64,000 nucleotides of DNA from CAVPDE01 sp964580575 (lineage in GTDB: Bacteria; Desulfobacterota; DSM-4660; Desulfatiglandales; HGW-15): contig CAZOLJ010000007.1 in the NCBI GenBank assembly GCA_964580575.1, positions 1 through 64,000 on the forward strand, read 5' to 3'. The notes beneath the pieces were generated by a model that did not search any database, was not told where the DNA came from, and saw only the letters and a program-made list of their open reading frames with translations. Positions 43,214-51,267 of the stretch are shown piece after piece (position 1 is the first letter of the stretch; every line of letters starts with the position of its first letter). Position numbers and translations under genes: made by a program.

Positions 43214-45118
43214 TTACTTTTTTCTCAACACCCTCTTGTCGCCGATCCTCATCGTCAACTGCGTGATGTCGAAATACTCTAAAAGGGGAATAGTGTATTT
43301 CCTGGAAGCACCGGTCATGTCCTTGAACTGGGGTGTATCGATCTCCCCCTTTTCCTTGAGCACGGCCACCAGTCTCTCTTTCAGTTGCTCGATCACGTCT
43401 TTGTGAAAAAACAGGTCCTCTTTGACCTTGATCAGGATTCCGTCTTTGACCATGACCTGGAGCACGTCGGTGCCTGAGTGGCCTGGAAACTTCTCCAGCA
43501 ATTCCTTGAAATAGGGGGGCTGGAGAGATCCCTTCAAATAAATCTCTTCGATCTGCTGCCGAACCTTCTCCTGATCCTGGGCAAGGGTCACACGGTGCTC
43601 CTTGAGCCGGATAACCTCCTTGTCCTGGACCACGATGCCTTCCTGTCCCAGCTGGGTGATCACAAAGTTGAACAATTTCGAATCCCCTGACGCGGCTGTC
43701 CTGGAACGAAGCTCTTCCTTGAGCAGCCCCGCTTTCAACGGGAAATCCTTGTGGTACTGATCGAGGATCGACAGGATCTGATCCCTGCCCTTCTTGAGAT
43801 AATCGCCATGAACGAGAGTTCCCTTGTCTTTGTCGTACTGGATTAATTTTTTCTTTGCTTGAAGAGTTTTTATGATTTCGTCCAGTTTTTTCCTGCTCGC
43901 ATTGGTCAGGAACGGCAGTTCTGACTGCTCCACTCCGTCAAAGCGGCTGGCAAGCACAAACTGCTCGGTAATCTCGCTCAGATCCCCGGAATTGAGAACC
44001 TTCAGCTCTGTGAGGGCTGCTTCTGAAAAGCGCTTCTTTTTCTGGGGAGCGGCGTTGAGGATCTCTCCTCCTGCTATGGCCCGCACCGGCGAGTAGCTCC
44101 TGAGCACATAACGGTCCCGGGCTAGCACCGCCACGGGTTCTTCGAGTCTTATTTCAGCGAAGCAAGTGTCTCCGGGATTGAGCTCATCTTTATCTAGAAG
44201 CACCACCGTCGAAATGATCTCCGAGGTGCCCGTGTGGAAACGCACTTTCGCTCTGTTCTTGATCTTTCTGGGCGCGCTCTTGAGATGGTGAAGGACCACA
44301 TCCACGATTCGAGTGGGTCTGAGGGCATCTTTGGTGGCCACCACATCGCCCCGCTCGATCTGCTCTTTTTCAACTCCCTGCAAATTGATGGCAGTTCTCA
44401 GGCCGGCGCTCACCTCTTGGACTTCGCGATTGTGCACTTGGATTCCCCTGACGCGGCCCTCCAAGCTCTTGGGATAAAGGGTGACCTCGTCGCCTGTCCT
44501 GACGAGACCTGAAATCGTCGTCCCGGTGACCACCGTCCCGAACCCTTTCATCGTGAACACCCGGTCCACCGGGAGACGGAAAAATCCGCTCGCCTCCCTT
44601 TCTGGGATTTCTTTGACCATGCCGTCAAGCACCCCCACCAATTCCTTGATTCCTTGTCCTGTCAAGGATGAAACTGGAATGATGGGTGTGCCGGCAAGAA
44701 AGGTTTCAGAGAGGAAGGTGGACACGTCTTCCTTCACGAGTTCAAGCCATTCCTGATCCACCATGTCTATTTTTGTCAGAACAACAAGCCCCTTTTTCAC
44801 CTTCAGGAGCTGGCAGATCTCCAAATGCTCTCGGGTCTGGGGCATCACACCCTCATCCGCAGCGATCACCAGCGCCACAAGATCCACGCCGGTCGCCCCG
44901 GCCACCATGTGCTTCACGAATTTCTCATGGCCAGGCACATCGACGATCCCTAGGATCTGGCCGCTCGGCAGTTGGAGGTGAGCGAATCCGAGCTCGATGG
45001 TGATGCCTCGCTCCTTTTCTTCTTTCAGCCGATCCGTATCAATGCCGGTCATGGCCTTGACAAGGGAAGTCTTCCCGTGATCGATGTGGCCAGCGGTTCC
45101 CAGAATGATTTGTTTCAT
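43214..45118 (-). CDS. selB: Selenocysteine-specific translation elongation factor SelB
   Basis: 634 residues, full length. GTPase motifs: G1 GHIDHGKTS (10-18), G2 ERGITIELGFA, G3 DVPGHEKF, G4 LTKIDM. The two EF-Tu-like barrels follow, and from about residue 370 the C-terminal winged helices that bind the SECIS hairpin. SelB delivers Sec-tRNA to UGA codons followed by SECIS. In this window it can serve the selenoprotein at 28855. No selA, selD or tRNA-Sec is visible nearby. Confidence 0.96.
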   Translation of the reverse strand: MKQIILGTAGHIDHGKTSLVKAMTGIDTDRLKEEKERGITIELGFAHLQLPSGQILGIVDVPGHEKFVKHMVAGATGVDLVALVIAADEGVMPQTREHLEICQLLKVKKGLVVLTKIDMVDQEWLELVKEDVSTFLSETFLAGTPIIPVSSLTGQGIKELVGVLDGMVKEIPEREASGFFRLPVDRVFTMKGFGTVVTGTTISGLVRTGDEVTLYPKSLEGRVRGIQVHNREVQEVSAGLRTAINLQGVEKEQIERGDVVATKDALRPTRIVDVVLHHLKSAPRKIKNRAKVRFHTGTSEIISTVVLLDKDELNPGDTCFAEIRLEEPVAVLARDRYVLRSYSPVRAIAGGEILNAAPQKKKRFSEAALTELKVLNSGDLSEITEQFVLASRFDGVEQSELPFLTNASRKKLDEIIKTLQAKKKLIQYDKDKGTLVHGDYLKKGRDQILSILDQYHKDFPLKAGLLKEELRSRTAASGDSKLFNFVITQLGQEGIVVQDKEVIRLKEHRVTLAQDQEKVRQQIEEIYLKGSLQPPYFKELLEKFPGHSGTDVLQVMVKDGILIKVKEDLFFHKDVIEQLKERLVAVLKEKGEIDTPQFKDMTGASRKYTIPLLEYFDITQLTMRIGDKRVLRKK

Positions 45119-45268
45119 GGCTCTACCTGTTTGGTTTCGTTTTTCCCAGCAGACTCTTTTACATAGAGTGAATCCCCAAGCCTGTCAAGGCGAATAAGGC
45201 CGAGTTCTGAACATGAAAGAACCTTTAACACTTCTGAATCTTTGCACAAAGCGCAAAAAAATTTTCTG

Positions 45269-45297
45269 TTGACCTCGGTCGATGCTTTTGCTAGAAG
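45269..45297 (+). promoter_or_regulatory. Probable promoter of the tRNA-Asn gene
   Basis: TTGACC (45269-45274, 5 of 6) and TAGAAG (45292-45297, 4 of 6) with a 17-base spacer; the start site would fall about 30 bases before the tRNA. AT-rich sequence lies just upstream. Confidence 0.45.
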
Positions 45298-45333
45298 TTA
45301 TATTCACATTTTGAGCGTTTAGCTCATCAATTT

Positions 45334-45669
45334 TCCCCGGTAGCTCAGTCGGTAGAGCGGGTGGCTGTGGAAGAAACTGCAGCTTCCACGAGAAATCGTG
45401 GTTGAAAAATCGGGTGAATTCAGGGAAGCCTGCCCTCCACGAGTTGTGGAGAATGGTAATCCTGAGCCAAGCCCTGAATAGTGGCTATTCAGGGAAGGTG
45501 CAGAGACTAGAGCTTCGGCTCGTACTCTTCGGGTAAAGCCCGGAGGGGAAGCGCCCGACACCCTCAGCCCAAATCATTGGGACGGGTGATGAGATAGTCC
45601 AAGCCTGGTAGAAATATCAGGGCACTTGTAACCACTTGGTCGGCAGTTCGAGTCTGTCCCGGGGAGCCA
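45334..45669 (+). tRNA. tRNA-Asn(GUU) interrupted by a group I intron
   Basis: Exon 1 is 45334-45368, exon 2 is 45629-45669. Joined they fold as a normal tRNA: acceptor TCCCCGG with CCGGGGA, D stem GCTC/GAGC, anticodon stem GGTGG/CCACT, loop CUGUUAA, variable loop TGGTC, T stem GGCAG/CTGTC with loop TTCGAGT, discriminator G and an encoded CCA. The anticodon is GUU, with U33, A37 and G73 as in bacterial tRNA-Asn. The intron lies between anticodon positions 35 and 36. A perfect terminator follows at 45671. Confidence 0.9.
45369..45628 (+). ncRNA. Group I self-splicing intron (IC3-like), 260 nt, in the tRNA-Asn anticodon
   Basis: The core segments are plain: Q at 45458-45472 (AATCCTGAGCCAAGC), R near 45499-45511 (GCAGAGACTAGA), S at 45591-45600 (GAGATAGTCC), with P7 GACUA/UAGUC. 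P1 pairs exon GCUGU with the guide GCAGC (45379-45383) with the required U-G at the 5' splice site, and the intron ends in G. Hairpins CCACGA/TCGTGG and CTCCAC/GTGGAG, and a P6 stem CCCTGAATAG/CTATTCAGGG, are visible. The core resembles cyanobacterial tRNA-Leu introns. There is no reading frame inside, so it is a ribozyme only. Confidence 0.88.
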
Positions 45670-45670
45670 G

Positions 45671-45711
45671 AAATTAAGAAGGGGCCAATCTTTATGGCCC
45701 CTTCTTAATTT
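45671..45711 (+). terminator. Strong terminator after the tRNA
   Basis: AAATTAAGAAGGGGCC (45671-45686) pairs perfectly with GGCCCCTTCTTAATTT (45696-45711) across a 9-base loop. The AT ends give a run of U at the 3' side. It is symmetric and can work in both directions. Confidence 0.8.
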
Positions 45712-46117
45712 CTGATTCCTGGTTGCAGCAAGAACTGGTCGTGAGCTTGTCCTGAGCCCGCAGTTGAGCGGGCGAAGGAAGTCTGTCCCCCTCAAAATTT
45801 CTGATTCCTGGTTGCAGCAAGAACTGGTCGTGAGCTTGTCCTGAGCCCGCNNNNNNNNNNNNNNNNNNNNNNNNNNNNNNNNNNNNNNNNNNNNNNNNNN
45901 NNNNNNNNNNNNNNNNNNNNNNNNNNNNNNNNNNNNNNNNNNNNNNNNNNAATTTCTGATTCCTGGTTGCAGCAAGAACTGGTCGTGAGCTTGTCCTGAG
46001 CCCGCAGTTGAGCGGGCGAAGGAAGTCTGTCCCCCTCAAAATTTCTGATTCCTGGTTGCAGCAAGAACTGGTCGTGAGCTTGTCCTGAGCCGGCAGTTGG
46101 GCGGGCGAAGGAAGTCT
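45711..46117. repeat. Tandem 89-bp repeat array, at least four copies, interrupted by an assembly gap
   Basis: Units beginning TCTGATTCCTGGTTGCAGCA start at 45711, 45800, 45955 and 46044, with an 89-base period on each side of the gap. Each contains the small palindrome GCCCGCAGTTGAGCGGGC. The last unit has point changes. 89 is not a multiple of 3 and any reading frame through it is meaningless, so it is non-coding. True copy number is unknown because of the Ns. Confidence 0.9.
45851..45950. other. Assembly gap (100 N)
   Basis: Exactly 100 N, the conventional placeholder for a gap of unknown size. It falls inside the 89-bp array, so a larger number of copies, and possibly other sequence, may be missing here. 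Confidence 1.
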
Positions 46118-46135
46118 GTCCGGAGCAAATAAGTT

Positions 46136-46360
46136 ATGAACAATTGGTACGTTTACATCATCGACAAAGAAGGAAAGCTCTATGTAGGCGTTACTACGGA
46201 TCTCGAAAACCGCATGCGTCAACACGGTGTGGCGAGACCGTTATACTTTGAAGGGCCAATGCCCAAAGCCGCTGCTCTCAAACGGGAAAGAACTCTAAAA
46301 GGCTGGCGGCGAGAGAAAAAAATGGCCTTAAGTAAAGAGTCCTCCTCGCAACAACAGTGA
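46136..46360 (+). CDS. Minimal GIY-YIG domain protein (YhbQ/UPF0213-like)
   Basis: 74 residues: YVYIIDKEGKLYVGVTTDLENRM has the GIY-type strand pair and the catalytic Arg, and the tail LKRERTLKGWRREKK is typical of the UPF0213 family. It lacks about 15-20 residues between the Arg/His segment (MRQHG) and the LYFEG strand compared with usual 85-95 residue members. There is no good ribosome binding site, and its start lies just beyond the last 89-bp repeat. Such proteins are putative nucleases acting on branched DNA. A link with the nearby intron is possible but unproven. Confidence 0.65.
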   Translation: MNNWYVYIIDKEGKLYVGVTTDLENRMRQHGVARPLYFEGPMPKAAALKRERTLKGWRREKKMALSKESSSQQQ

Positions 46361-46449
46361 GCCCGCCCTTTTCCTTTTCTTTTCCCCTCTTGACAGCACC
46401 ACAAGTTTGAGCCAATGTGCATTCATCCTTTTTTCGGTGAGAGGGCAAG

Positions 46450-47283
46450 ATGAACATCAAGAATTTGAAAGACATCCCTCCCTGGGAATGGCCGACACAT
46501 GCAGGCCAAATGCTCCTGGAGGTTCTCCAGGATAGTCAGATCTCAAACTCTGAGCGTCTCCTCGCCGCTGAACTGTCAGGGGATTCTGTGGTCATCAATG
46601 ACGAACTGGCCGATGCCCTGCTCGCCATCCTTTCTAATCCTCGCGAACCCGATCCGCTTCGCGGCCAAGCCGCCATCTCGCTTGGGCCGGCCCTCGAATA
46701 CGCTGATATTGACGGATTCGAGGACCCTGATGACGACGTGCCGATTACCGAGCCCCTGTTTCTCAAGATCCGGAGGACGCTTCAAAAGCTGTACATGGAT
46801 GCCGAAACTCCGAAGGAAGTGAAGCGGCCGGTTCTGGAGGCGTCGGTGCGAGCGCCCGAGAAGTGGCACAAAAATGCTGTGGCCGCCGCCTACCGCAGCA
46901 AAGACGAAGACTGGAAGCTGACCGCAGTCTTCTGCATGCAGTTCCTTCGCGGATTCGACAAGCAGATCCTCGAATCCCTGAAGAGTCAGAACCCGGACAT
47001 CCATTACCATGCGGTCTGCGCAGCAGGCAATTGGGAAATAGATGCGGCATGGCCGCACATGGCCGCACTTGTCGCTTCAGAGGAAACCGAAAAAGAGCTC
47101 CGTCTTTCAGCTATCGAGGCTGCGGCCTTTATCCGGCCCCAGAAAGCATCTGAGATTCTCAGTCCCTTGCTGCACTCAGACGATGAGGACATCGTCGCTA
47201 CCGTACACGAATCCCTGGCCATGGCTGGCGGGTTAGACGAGGACGAAGAAGATGACGACGAAGGTCCCGTGACCGTCCATTGA
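46450..47283 (+). CDS. HEAT-repeat-like cytoplasmic protein, function unknown
   Basis: 277 residues, mostly paired helices of 30-35 residues: LLEVLQDSQISNSERLLAAELS, ADALLAILSNPREPDPLRGQAAISLG, RPVLEASVRAPEKW..., DWKLTAVFCMQFLRG, HYHAVCAAGNWEIDAAW, ELRLSAIEAAAFI, and a final acidic tail (DEDEEDDDEG). This is a HEAT/armadillo-like solenoid for protein binding. GAGGGCAAG precedes the ATG. No signal peptide. Partner unknown. Confidence 0.72.
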   Translation: MNIKNLKDIPPWEWPTHAGQMLLEVLQDSQISNSERLLAAELSGDSVVINDELADALLAILSNPREPDPLRGQAAISLGPALEYADIDGFEDPDDDVPITEPLFLKIRRTLQKLYMDAETPKEVKRPVLEASVRAPEKWHKNAVAAAYRSKDEDWKLTAVFCMQFLRGFDKQILESLKSQNPDIHYHAVCAAGNWEIDAAWPHMAALVASEETEKELRLSAIEAAAFIRPQKASEILSPLLHSDDEDIVATVHESLAMAGGLDEDEEDDDEGPVTVH

Positions 47284-47489
47284 GTCCAGTGAGCGCACGA
47301 GGTGATTTGATTGGACAAGAGAAGAAAAATCTGCCTCCCAAGCTACAGGCATGGATAGACGCTCGCAAACGCCACCATCTATCTCACGCCCAGGTTCAGA
47401 TGGCTCGTGAGCTGGGCTTGAACCCCAAGAAGCTGCGACCTCAGGAGCACCTCATGATAAAATCGGACCAGCATGGGTCGCAGGAGTAG
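47280..47489 (+). pseudogene. Truncated fragment of a conserved small protein
   Basis: A 69-codon frame overlapping the HEAT gene stop. The part LPPKLQAWIDARKRHHLSHAQVQMARELGLNPKKL matches a small conserved bacterial protein that continues with a basic tail; here the tail diverges right after KKL. There is no ATG and no good start signal. I read it as a fragment joined to foreign sequence. Confidence 0.5.
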
Positions 47490-47833
47490 AGATTCTAAGA
47501 AGAATTGAAGAAGAACCTTTCCACTGGCCGGTCGGGCGGACAACCTTTCAGAAGATCACCTACTTTGCAACCGAGTGTGGCATACCTACCGGATTGAAAT
47601 AGCAGCGGGGACGCTACGGCCCATATGCTCCGGCCCTCAAGGAGCGTATCACCGCACTGGTGAACAACGGCCTCGTGCGCGAAGAGAATTTGGGCCAAAG
47701 GTTCGCCATTCATGTCGGGCAGACCTTCCTCGTCGCACGAAGGGCCTATGAACAGCAGATAATAGGCTGGCAGCCGACCATTGACAAAGTCTTGGCTCTT
47801 TTGACAAGGGTCTTGGCGATTTCGATTTTGTAG
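47466..47833 (+). pseudogene. Remnant with an in-frame amber stop; DUF-like, DarG C-terminal-like
   Basis: Reading the plus strand in the 47489 frame gives RRIEEEPFHWPVGRTTFQKI, ...ECGIPTGLK, then TAG at 47600-47602, then QRGRYGPYAPALKERITALV...VGQTFLVARRAY and a stop at 47831. The two halves are one continuous domain. A tyrosine codon (as in the expected LxYxRGxYGP) has changed to TAG. The pattern FQKI.YF......GPYAP resembles domains attached to macro-type antitoxins (DarG-like), but I am not sure of the family. Confidence 0.55.
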
Positions 47834-47843
47834 GCATTCATGC

Positions 47844-48700
47844 TCAATCGAGTTTCTCCATGGCCAGACTCAGAAGCGGGATGAGGATGCACTTGAGCTC
47901 CTGGCCGCCGAAGCCTCTCACGATGCCAGAGGCATTGCGGTTCGTGCAGACGATGGTGGGGCTTCAGTGCCTCTTCCATATCGAAGACAGGAGGCAGCAC
48001 CTTGCACTCCACATCGATGTGGCGAAGGGCCTCATCGGCGATCTCTTCGCTTACTGCGGCCGCGAGCGCCACGGCATCGCCTACGAACCTGACCTTCCGG
48101 TCGAGCACGCGCTTGCAACGGGGTGTGCCTTCCTTCCACTCCGGGACGAACTCCCGGCAGCTTTTCCGTTTTCTCTTTATTGACTCTCTTGATGAGGGCA
48201 TGCGGGTGTGGCCTTCTCAAAACTTTCCCATAGAGCATGTCGGGGAGCTTGATGTCGTTGAGAAATTTCGCCCTTCCCGTGAGGATCTCCACCACTTCTT
48301 CTTCCTCTGGAGAAGGTTTTTCCCGGAGAAGCGCTTTCGCGCTCATAAGAATGCCTGGCGTGCAGAAGCCGCACTGAAAGGCCGTGTGGTCCATGAAGGC
48401 CTGCGGCAACGGATCGAGCCCTCCTGTCTTTGGATCGCCCAACCCTTCGATAGTCTTAACCCCCAGCCCATCGCACTCAACGGTGAGCGTCATACAGGAA
48501 AGCACCGCCTTTCCGTCGAGGATCACGGTACATCCCCCGCATGCCCCGTGGTCGCAGGACACCTTCGTGCCCGTGAGCCAGAGCGTTTCCCTGAGGGTGT
48601 GAGCGAGCGTATCCCAGGGTTTCACCTGACCGGGGGTCCGTTTCCGATTTCCAGATCCCAGGGCCTGCCGTTCACCTTCAGGGTGATCTTCGTTTGCTTC
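47844..48700 (-). pseudogene. Decayed molybdenum hydroxylase (xanthine dehydrogenase/CoxSL type)
   Basis: At least three pieces in different frames. 48695-48630: LKVNGRPWDLEIG, the start of a [2Fe-2S] subunit. 48625-48380: LAHTLRETLWLTGTKVSCDHGACGGC and FMDHTAFQCGFCTPGILMSAKALL, the two iron-sulfur cysteine sets. These are joined directly, without the CRCTGY end, to TGRAKFLNDIKLPDMLYGKVLRRPHPHA of the large subunit. Then come KVRFVGDAVALAAAVSEEIADEALRHIDVEC and NRNASGIVRGFGGQELKCILIP in other frames, ending at 47844. Deletions and frameshifts have killed it. The maturation genes xdhC and yqeC nearby remain intact. Confidence 0.85.
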
Positions 48701-49309
48701 CCGGCCTTTTTCACAACGTCGTGTTCCCCTCTGTTCTCTTCACCTATTTGTCTGCGGATTGCTCACAGTTAACATTTCAGCCTCAAGATTTCCACGGTGA
48801 ATATCGAGGAGAAAATGGGGAACGCTTTTCACGGCATAGGAAAGCCCGCGGCGTAGGCGGGTGTCTTGTCCTTCAGTCTATCTGCCTGAGTAGTACCTTT
48901 ATTCTTTGTTTCTTTGTAATCCTTTGCTTTTAAGGGATCCTGTGCCATTATTTTAATAACACTGGAAACATTATTTCCATCCATCATGTTGGATTGATTA
49001 CGGATTCCTTCGCAAAGTTCGAACATCTTCTCGCAGATCAGGCAGCATTGATAGCCGCAAAGCGCCCCGCCCTAACGGCCGCCCTGTCTGGCGATCTCGA
49101 CCCTGTTGCCGCTTCCTTGTTTCAAGAAGAGGCCGAGGAGTGTCGCGACGATTATAGGAAACAAGGAAAGGAGGAATGAGAGATGCCTGCCTGGTACAAA
49201 GCATTCCTGATGTTTTTTTGCTTTTGGTGATCGTGGCCCTTCCCGGGACAGCGATATCGCGAGCGATCCCTTTCAAGACCATCGACAAAGGAGAGAGATC
49301 CTATTATCT
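48701..49309. other. Stretch without a supported gene
   Basis: About 600 bases of mixed composition. Short frames on both strands show no motif, signal peptide or conserved pattern that I trust. A piece reading IPFKTIDKGERSYYLY near 49260-49310 (plus) may be the remains of another gene. It separates the decayed hydroxylase from the type II secretion operon end. Confidence 0.4.
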
Positions 49310-49834
49310 CTACACAGGATTGTAGGTGTTGACCTGAAGCGTCACCTTGAGGAGGCTGGTCTTTTCCTTGGAGGCTCTCAGAATCTTGATGCGTTTGACG
49401 TGGAGCAGTTTTCCCGAGTATTCGATCCGGTAGAGGAAGGTCACCAGCTGCTCCATGTTCACGCCGTCAAGGCTGATCTCTATCCCTTCTGGCCTCAGTT
49501 TCCCCTCCCCTTCGGGAAACGTAACGGGCTTGATGTACTGGATCCGCTGGTCAATGCCGATCTCCCGGGTCACGGCCTCGAGATAAGAAAGAAGGGTGAA
49601 ACTGCCGCGACCCTTGATCGCCTCCTGCACGTCAGCCCGGTCTCTCTGAAAGCTCTGCCACTTGCCCTTGATTTCGGAGATCCTCACCAGGTCCTGCTTT
49701 CTCTTGGCGATGTTCTTGGCAAGGAGTTCCTGCTTGGAAAGGGCCGGAGAGATCACGACCATGTAGAACAGAAGGGCAACGAGAACCAGTCCTCCGAAAA
49801 ACACGTAGGTCATCTGTTTTCGGTCCAGCTTCAT
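49310..49834 (-). CDS. gspM: Type II secretion protein GspM
   Basis: 174 residues: one N-terminal transmembrane helix (about 10-30), a coiled-coil (ELLAKNIAKRKQDLVRISEIKGKW), and a ferredoxin-like periplasmic domain. It is the last gene of gspC-M, starting in the TGATG overlap with gspL. GspM binds GspL in the inner-membrane platform. PilO-like proteins have the same layout; the operon position decides for GspM. Confidence 0.82.
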   Translation of the reverse strand: MKLDRKQMTYVFFGGLVLVALLFYMVVISPALSKQELLAKNIAKRKQDLVRISEIKGKWQSFQRDRADVQEAIKGRGSFTLLSYLEAVTREIGIDQRIQYIKPVTFPEGEGKLRPEGIEISLDGVNMEQLVTFLYRIEYSGKLLHVKRIKILRASKEKTSLLKVTLQVNTYNPV

Positions 49835-51267
49835 CAGTTCCTCTCCAGGGCAAAATTGAAGGTGACCGCGTTGTCCTTCTTGTCCATTCTCGCGCCCACG
49901 AGCTTGATGTTCTTGAACTGCCCTGCCTTGGTCAGCCGGCTGGTCAGCCTGTCCACGGCCTCGAAAGAGGCGGTCCGACCGTCCATGCGGATGTCCTTCC
50001 CTTCCACTGAGGCATTTTCGATCTGCACGTCCGGGTCTTCCGAGATGATCCTGGAAAGGGAGAGAAGAACCTCCAGGATCTTTTCCCTTCCTGCCGCTTC
50101 CTCGAGGCCCTGGTATTGGCTCATTTCCTCTGTGATTTTTTGCTCCAGTTGGGCCACTTCCTGGCCTCTGACGATCCGTTGAGCCGCATCAGGGAAAGCC
50201 CCGGTAAACACCTGCCTGATCTGGGCCTGGAGCCGGTTGTACTGCCTCTCCTGGTAGGAGGCTTTCTGATAGGCGTTCACGGTGAGAAGCACCGCCAGAA
50301 GCAGGAGTCCCGCGCCCATGAAAAGGAACATCTTCCTGAGGTTGAAATAGGTCTTGGGCACGAACTCCTCGCGCCTGAGGTCCAGAGATTTCTCGGGCGG
50401 ATAAACGGCGCCGATCGCCAGCCCGAGCGGCACTCCCAATTTCGGCTGCAGCAGCGAGATGGTCTTGTCCTGCCTGTCTCTCATCTCGTCAAAAGGCCGC
50501 CACAACATGGTCTTGATCCCGGTGCGGGATCCAAGGGCCTGTGCTTTTTCCCCGGCGCCAGAAGACCCATTTCCGGTAAAGTAGATTTCTCCCACAGAGA
50601 GACCGGGCCGTTTCATCCTGTAAAAGCGGAAGGTGTCTGCGAGCTGGTCCCCGTTGTCCGGCACAATGCGAATGAAATCGAGTTTCTTCTTGTGGATGAT
50701 CTGGACCACCAGGCTCTCTCCGTCCTGGTTGACGATGGCGATGGGCTGTTCGGACTCGCCGCCGTGTTTGTAGAGATACAGGGAGAAGAGGGCGATGTCG
50801 TCCAAGGTGACCGCGTCCGGCTCGACTCCAGCACCGCTAAGAAGGGCCAGGTGCTCTGTCAGGTATTTCTTTTCGACCCCGAAGGTGAGGATACCCCCGT
50901 CCGCGCCGGGATAAAGAAAGTCAACCAGCACGTCCTCTACAGGGCAGGGGAGATAGGGTTCCATCTGATACTTGATGATCTTCTCCACCTTCTTGGGGTG
51001 GGAGAGGGGCAGGGAGATCTCACGGATAAAAGCCTTGGAGCTTGGGAGGGAAGTGACGATCATCTCCCTCTTAAAACCCCCTTCCTGAAAAAGCCTCTTG
51101 AGCTCCACCTGAGAGCGCTCAGAATCAGCCACCTCTATAAAAAAGGCTCTGTCGATTTCCGGGCCCTTCAGGCCGACATAGAGCTGAACAGCCCCGATGA
51201 AGCCATCCTTCACCTGAAGGCCGACCACATACTTGGGTTTCAAAAAATCTTTGAGTGGGTTCATCAT
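49834..51267 (-). CDS. gspL: Type II secretion protein GspL
   Basis: 477 residues from the ATG at 51267 (a second ATG at 51264). Cytoplasmic actin-like part with IIKYQMEPYLPCPVEDVLVDF and a PilM-type fold, then a transmembrane helix (MFLFMGAGLLLLAVLLTVNAYQ, about residues 312-333) and a periplasmic ferredoxin-like domain. It recruits the GspE ATPase. Overlaps both gspK (TAATG) and gspM (TGATG), so these are coupled. Confidence 0.85.
   Translation of the reverse strand: MMNPLKDFLKPKYVVGLQVKDGFIGAVQLYVGLKGPEIDRAFFIEVADSERSQVELKRLFQEGGFKREMIVTSLPSSKAFIREISLPLSHPKKVEKIIKYQMEPYLPCPVEDVLVDFLYPGADGGILTFGVEKKYLTEHLALLSGAGVEPDAVTLDDIALFSLYLYKHGGESEQPIAIVNQDGESLVVQIIHKKKLDFIRIVPDNGDQLADTFRFYRMKRPGLSVGEIYFTGNGSSGAGEKAQALGSRTGIKTMLWRPFDEMRDRQDKTISLLQPKLGVPLGLAIGAVYPPEKSLDLRREEFVPKTYFNLRKMFLFMGAGLLLLAVLLTVNAYQKASYQERQYNRLQAQIRQVFTGAFPDAAQRIVRGQEVAQLEQKITEEMSQYQGLEEAAGREKILEVLLSLSRIISEDPDVQIENASVEGKDIRMDGRTASFEAVDRLTSRLTKAGQFKNIKLVGARMDKKDNAVTFNFALERN

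Noticed and set aside
45334..45669. tRNA-Thr(UGU) reading of the split tRNA
   Set aside because: Splicing after U33 would give loop CUUGUAA, but then the intron would not end in G and the P1 helix would lack the U-G at the splice site. The Asn reading satisfies both.
45334..45669. tRNA-Sec, expected near selB
   Set aside because: The acceptor and variable arms are normal for a class I tRNA and the anticodon is GUU. tRNA-Sec would have a long variable arm and UCA.
45711..46117. CRISPR array
   Set aside because: Units are contiguous 89-bp direct copies with no variable spacers and no cas genes.
45574..46225. Protein reading frames through the 89-bp array
   Set aside because: Period not divisible by three, frames run through Ns, and the same peptide appears in shifting frames. 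It is a DNA repeat.
46136..46360. Intron-encoded homing endonuclease
   Set aside because: The gene lies outside the intron, after the array, and matches the free-standing YhbQ-like family.
47600..47602. Pyrrolysine at the amber codon
   Set aside because: A one-base change from a Tyr codon explains it, and no pyl genes are in the window.
48994..49179. 61-residue plus-strand frame
   Set aside because: No ribosome binding site, no recognisable pattern, and lies in a zone of gene decay.
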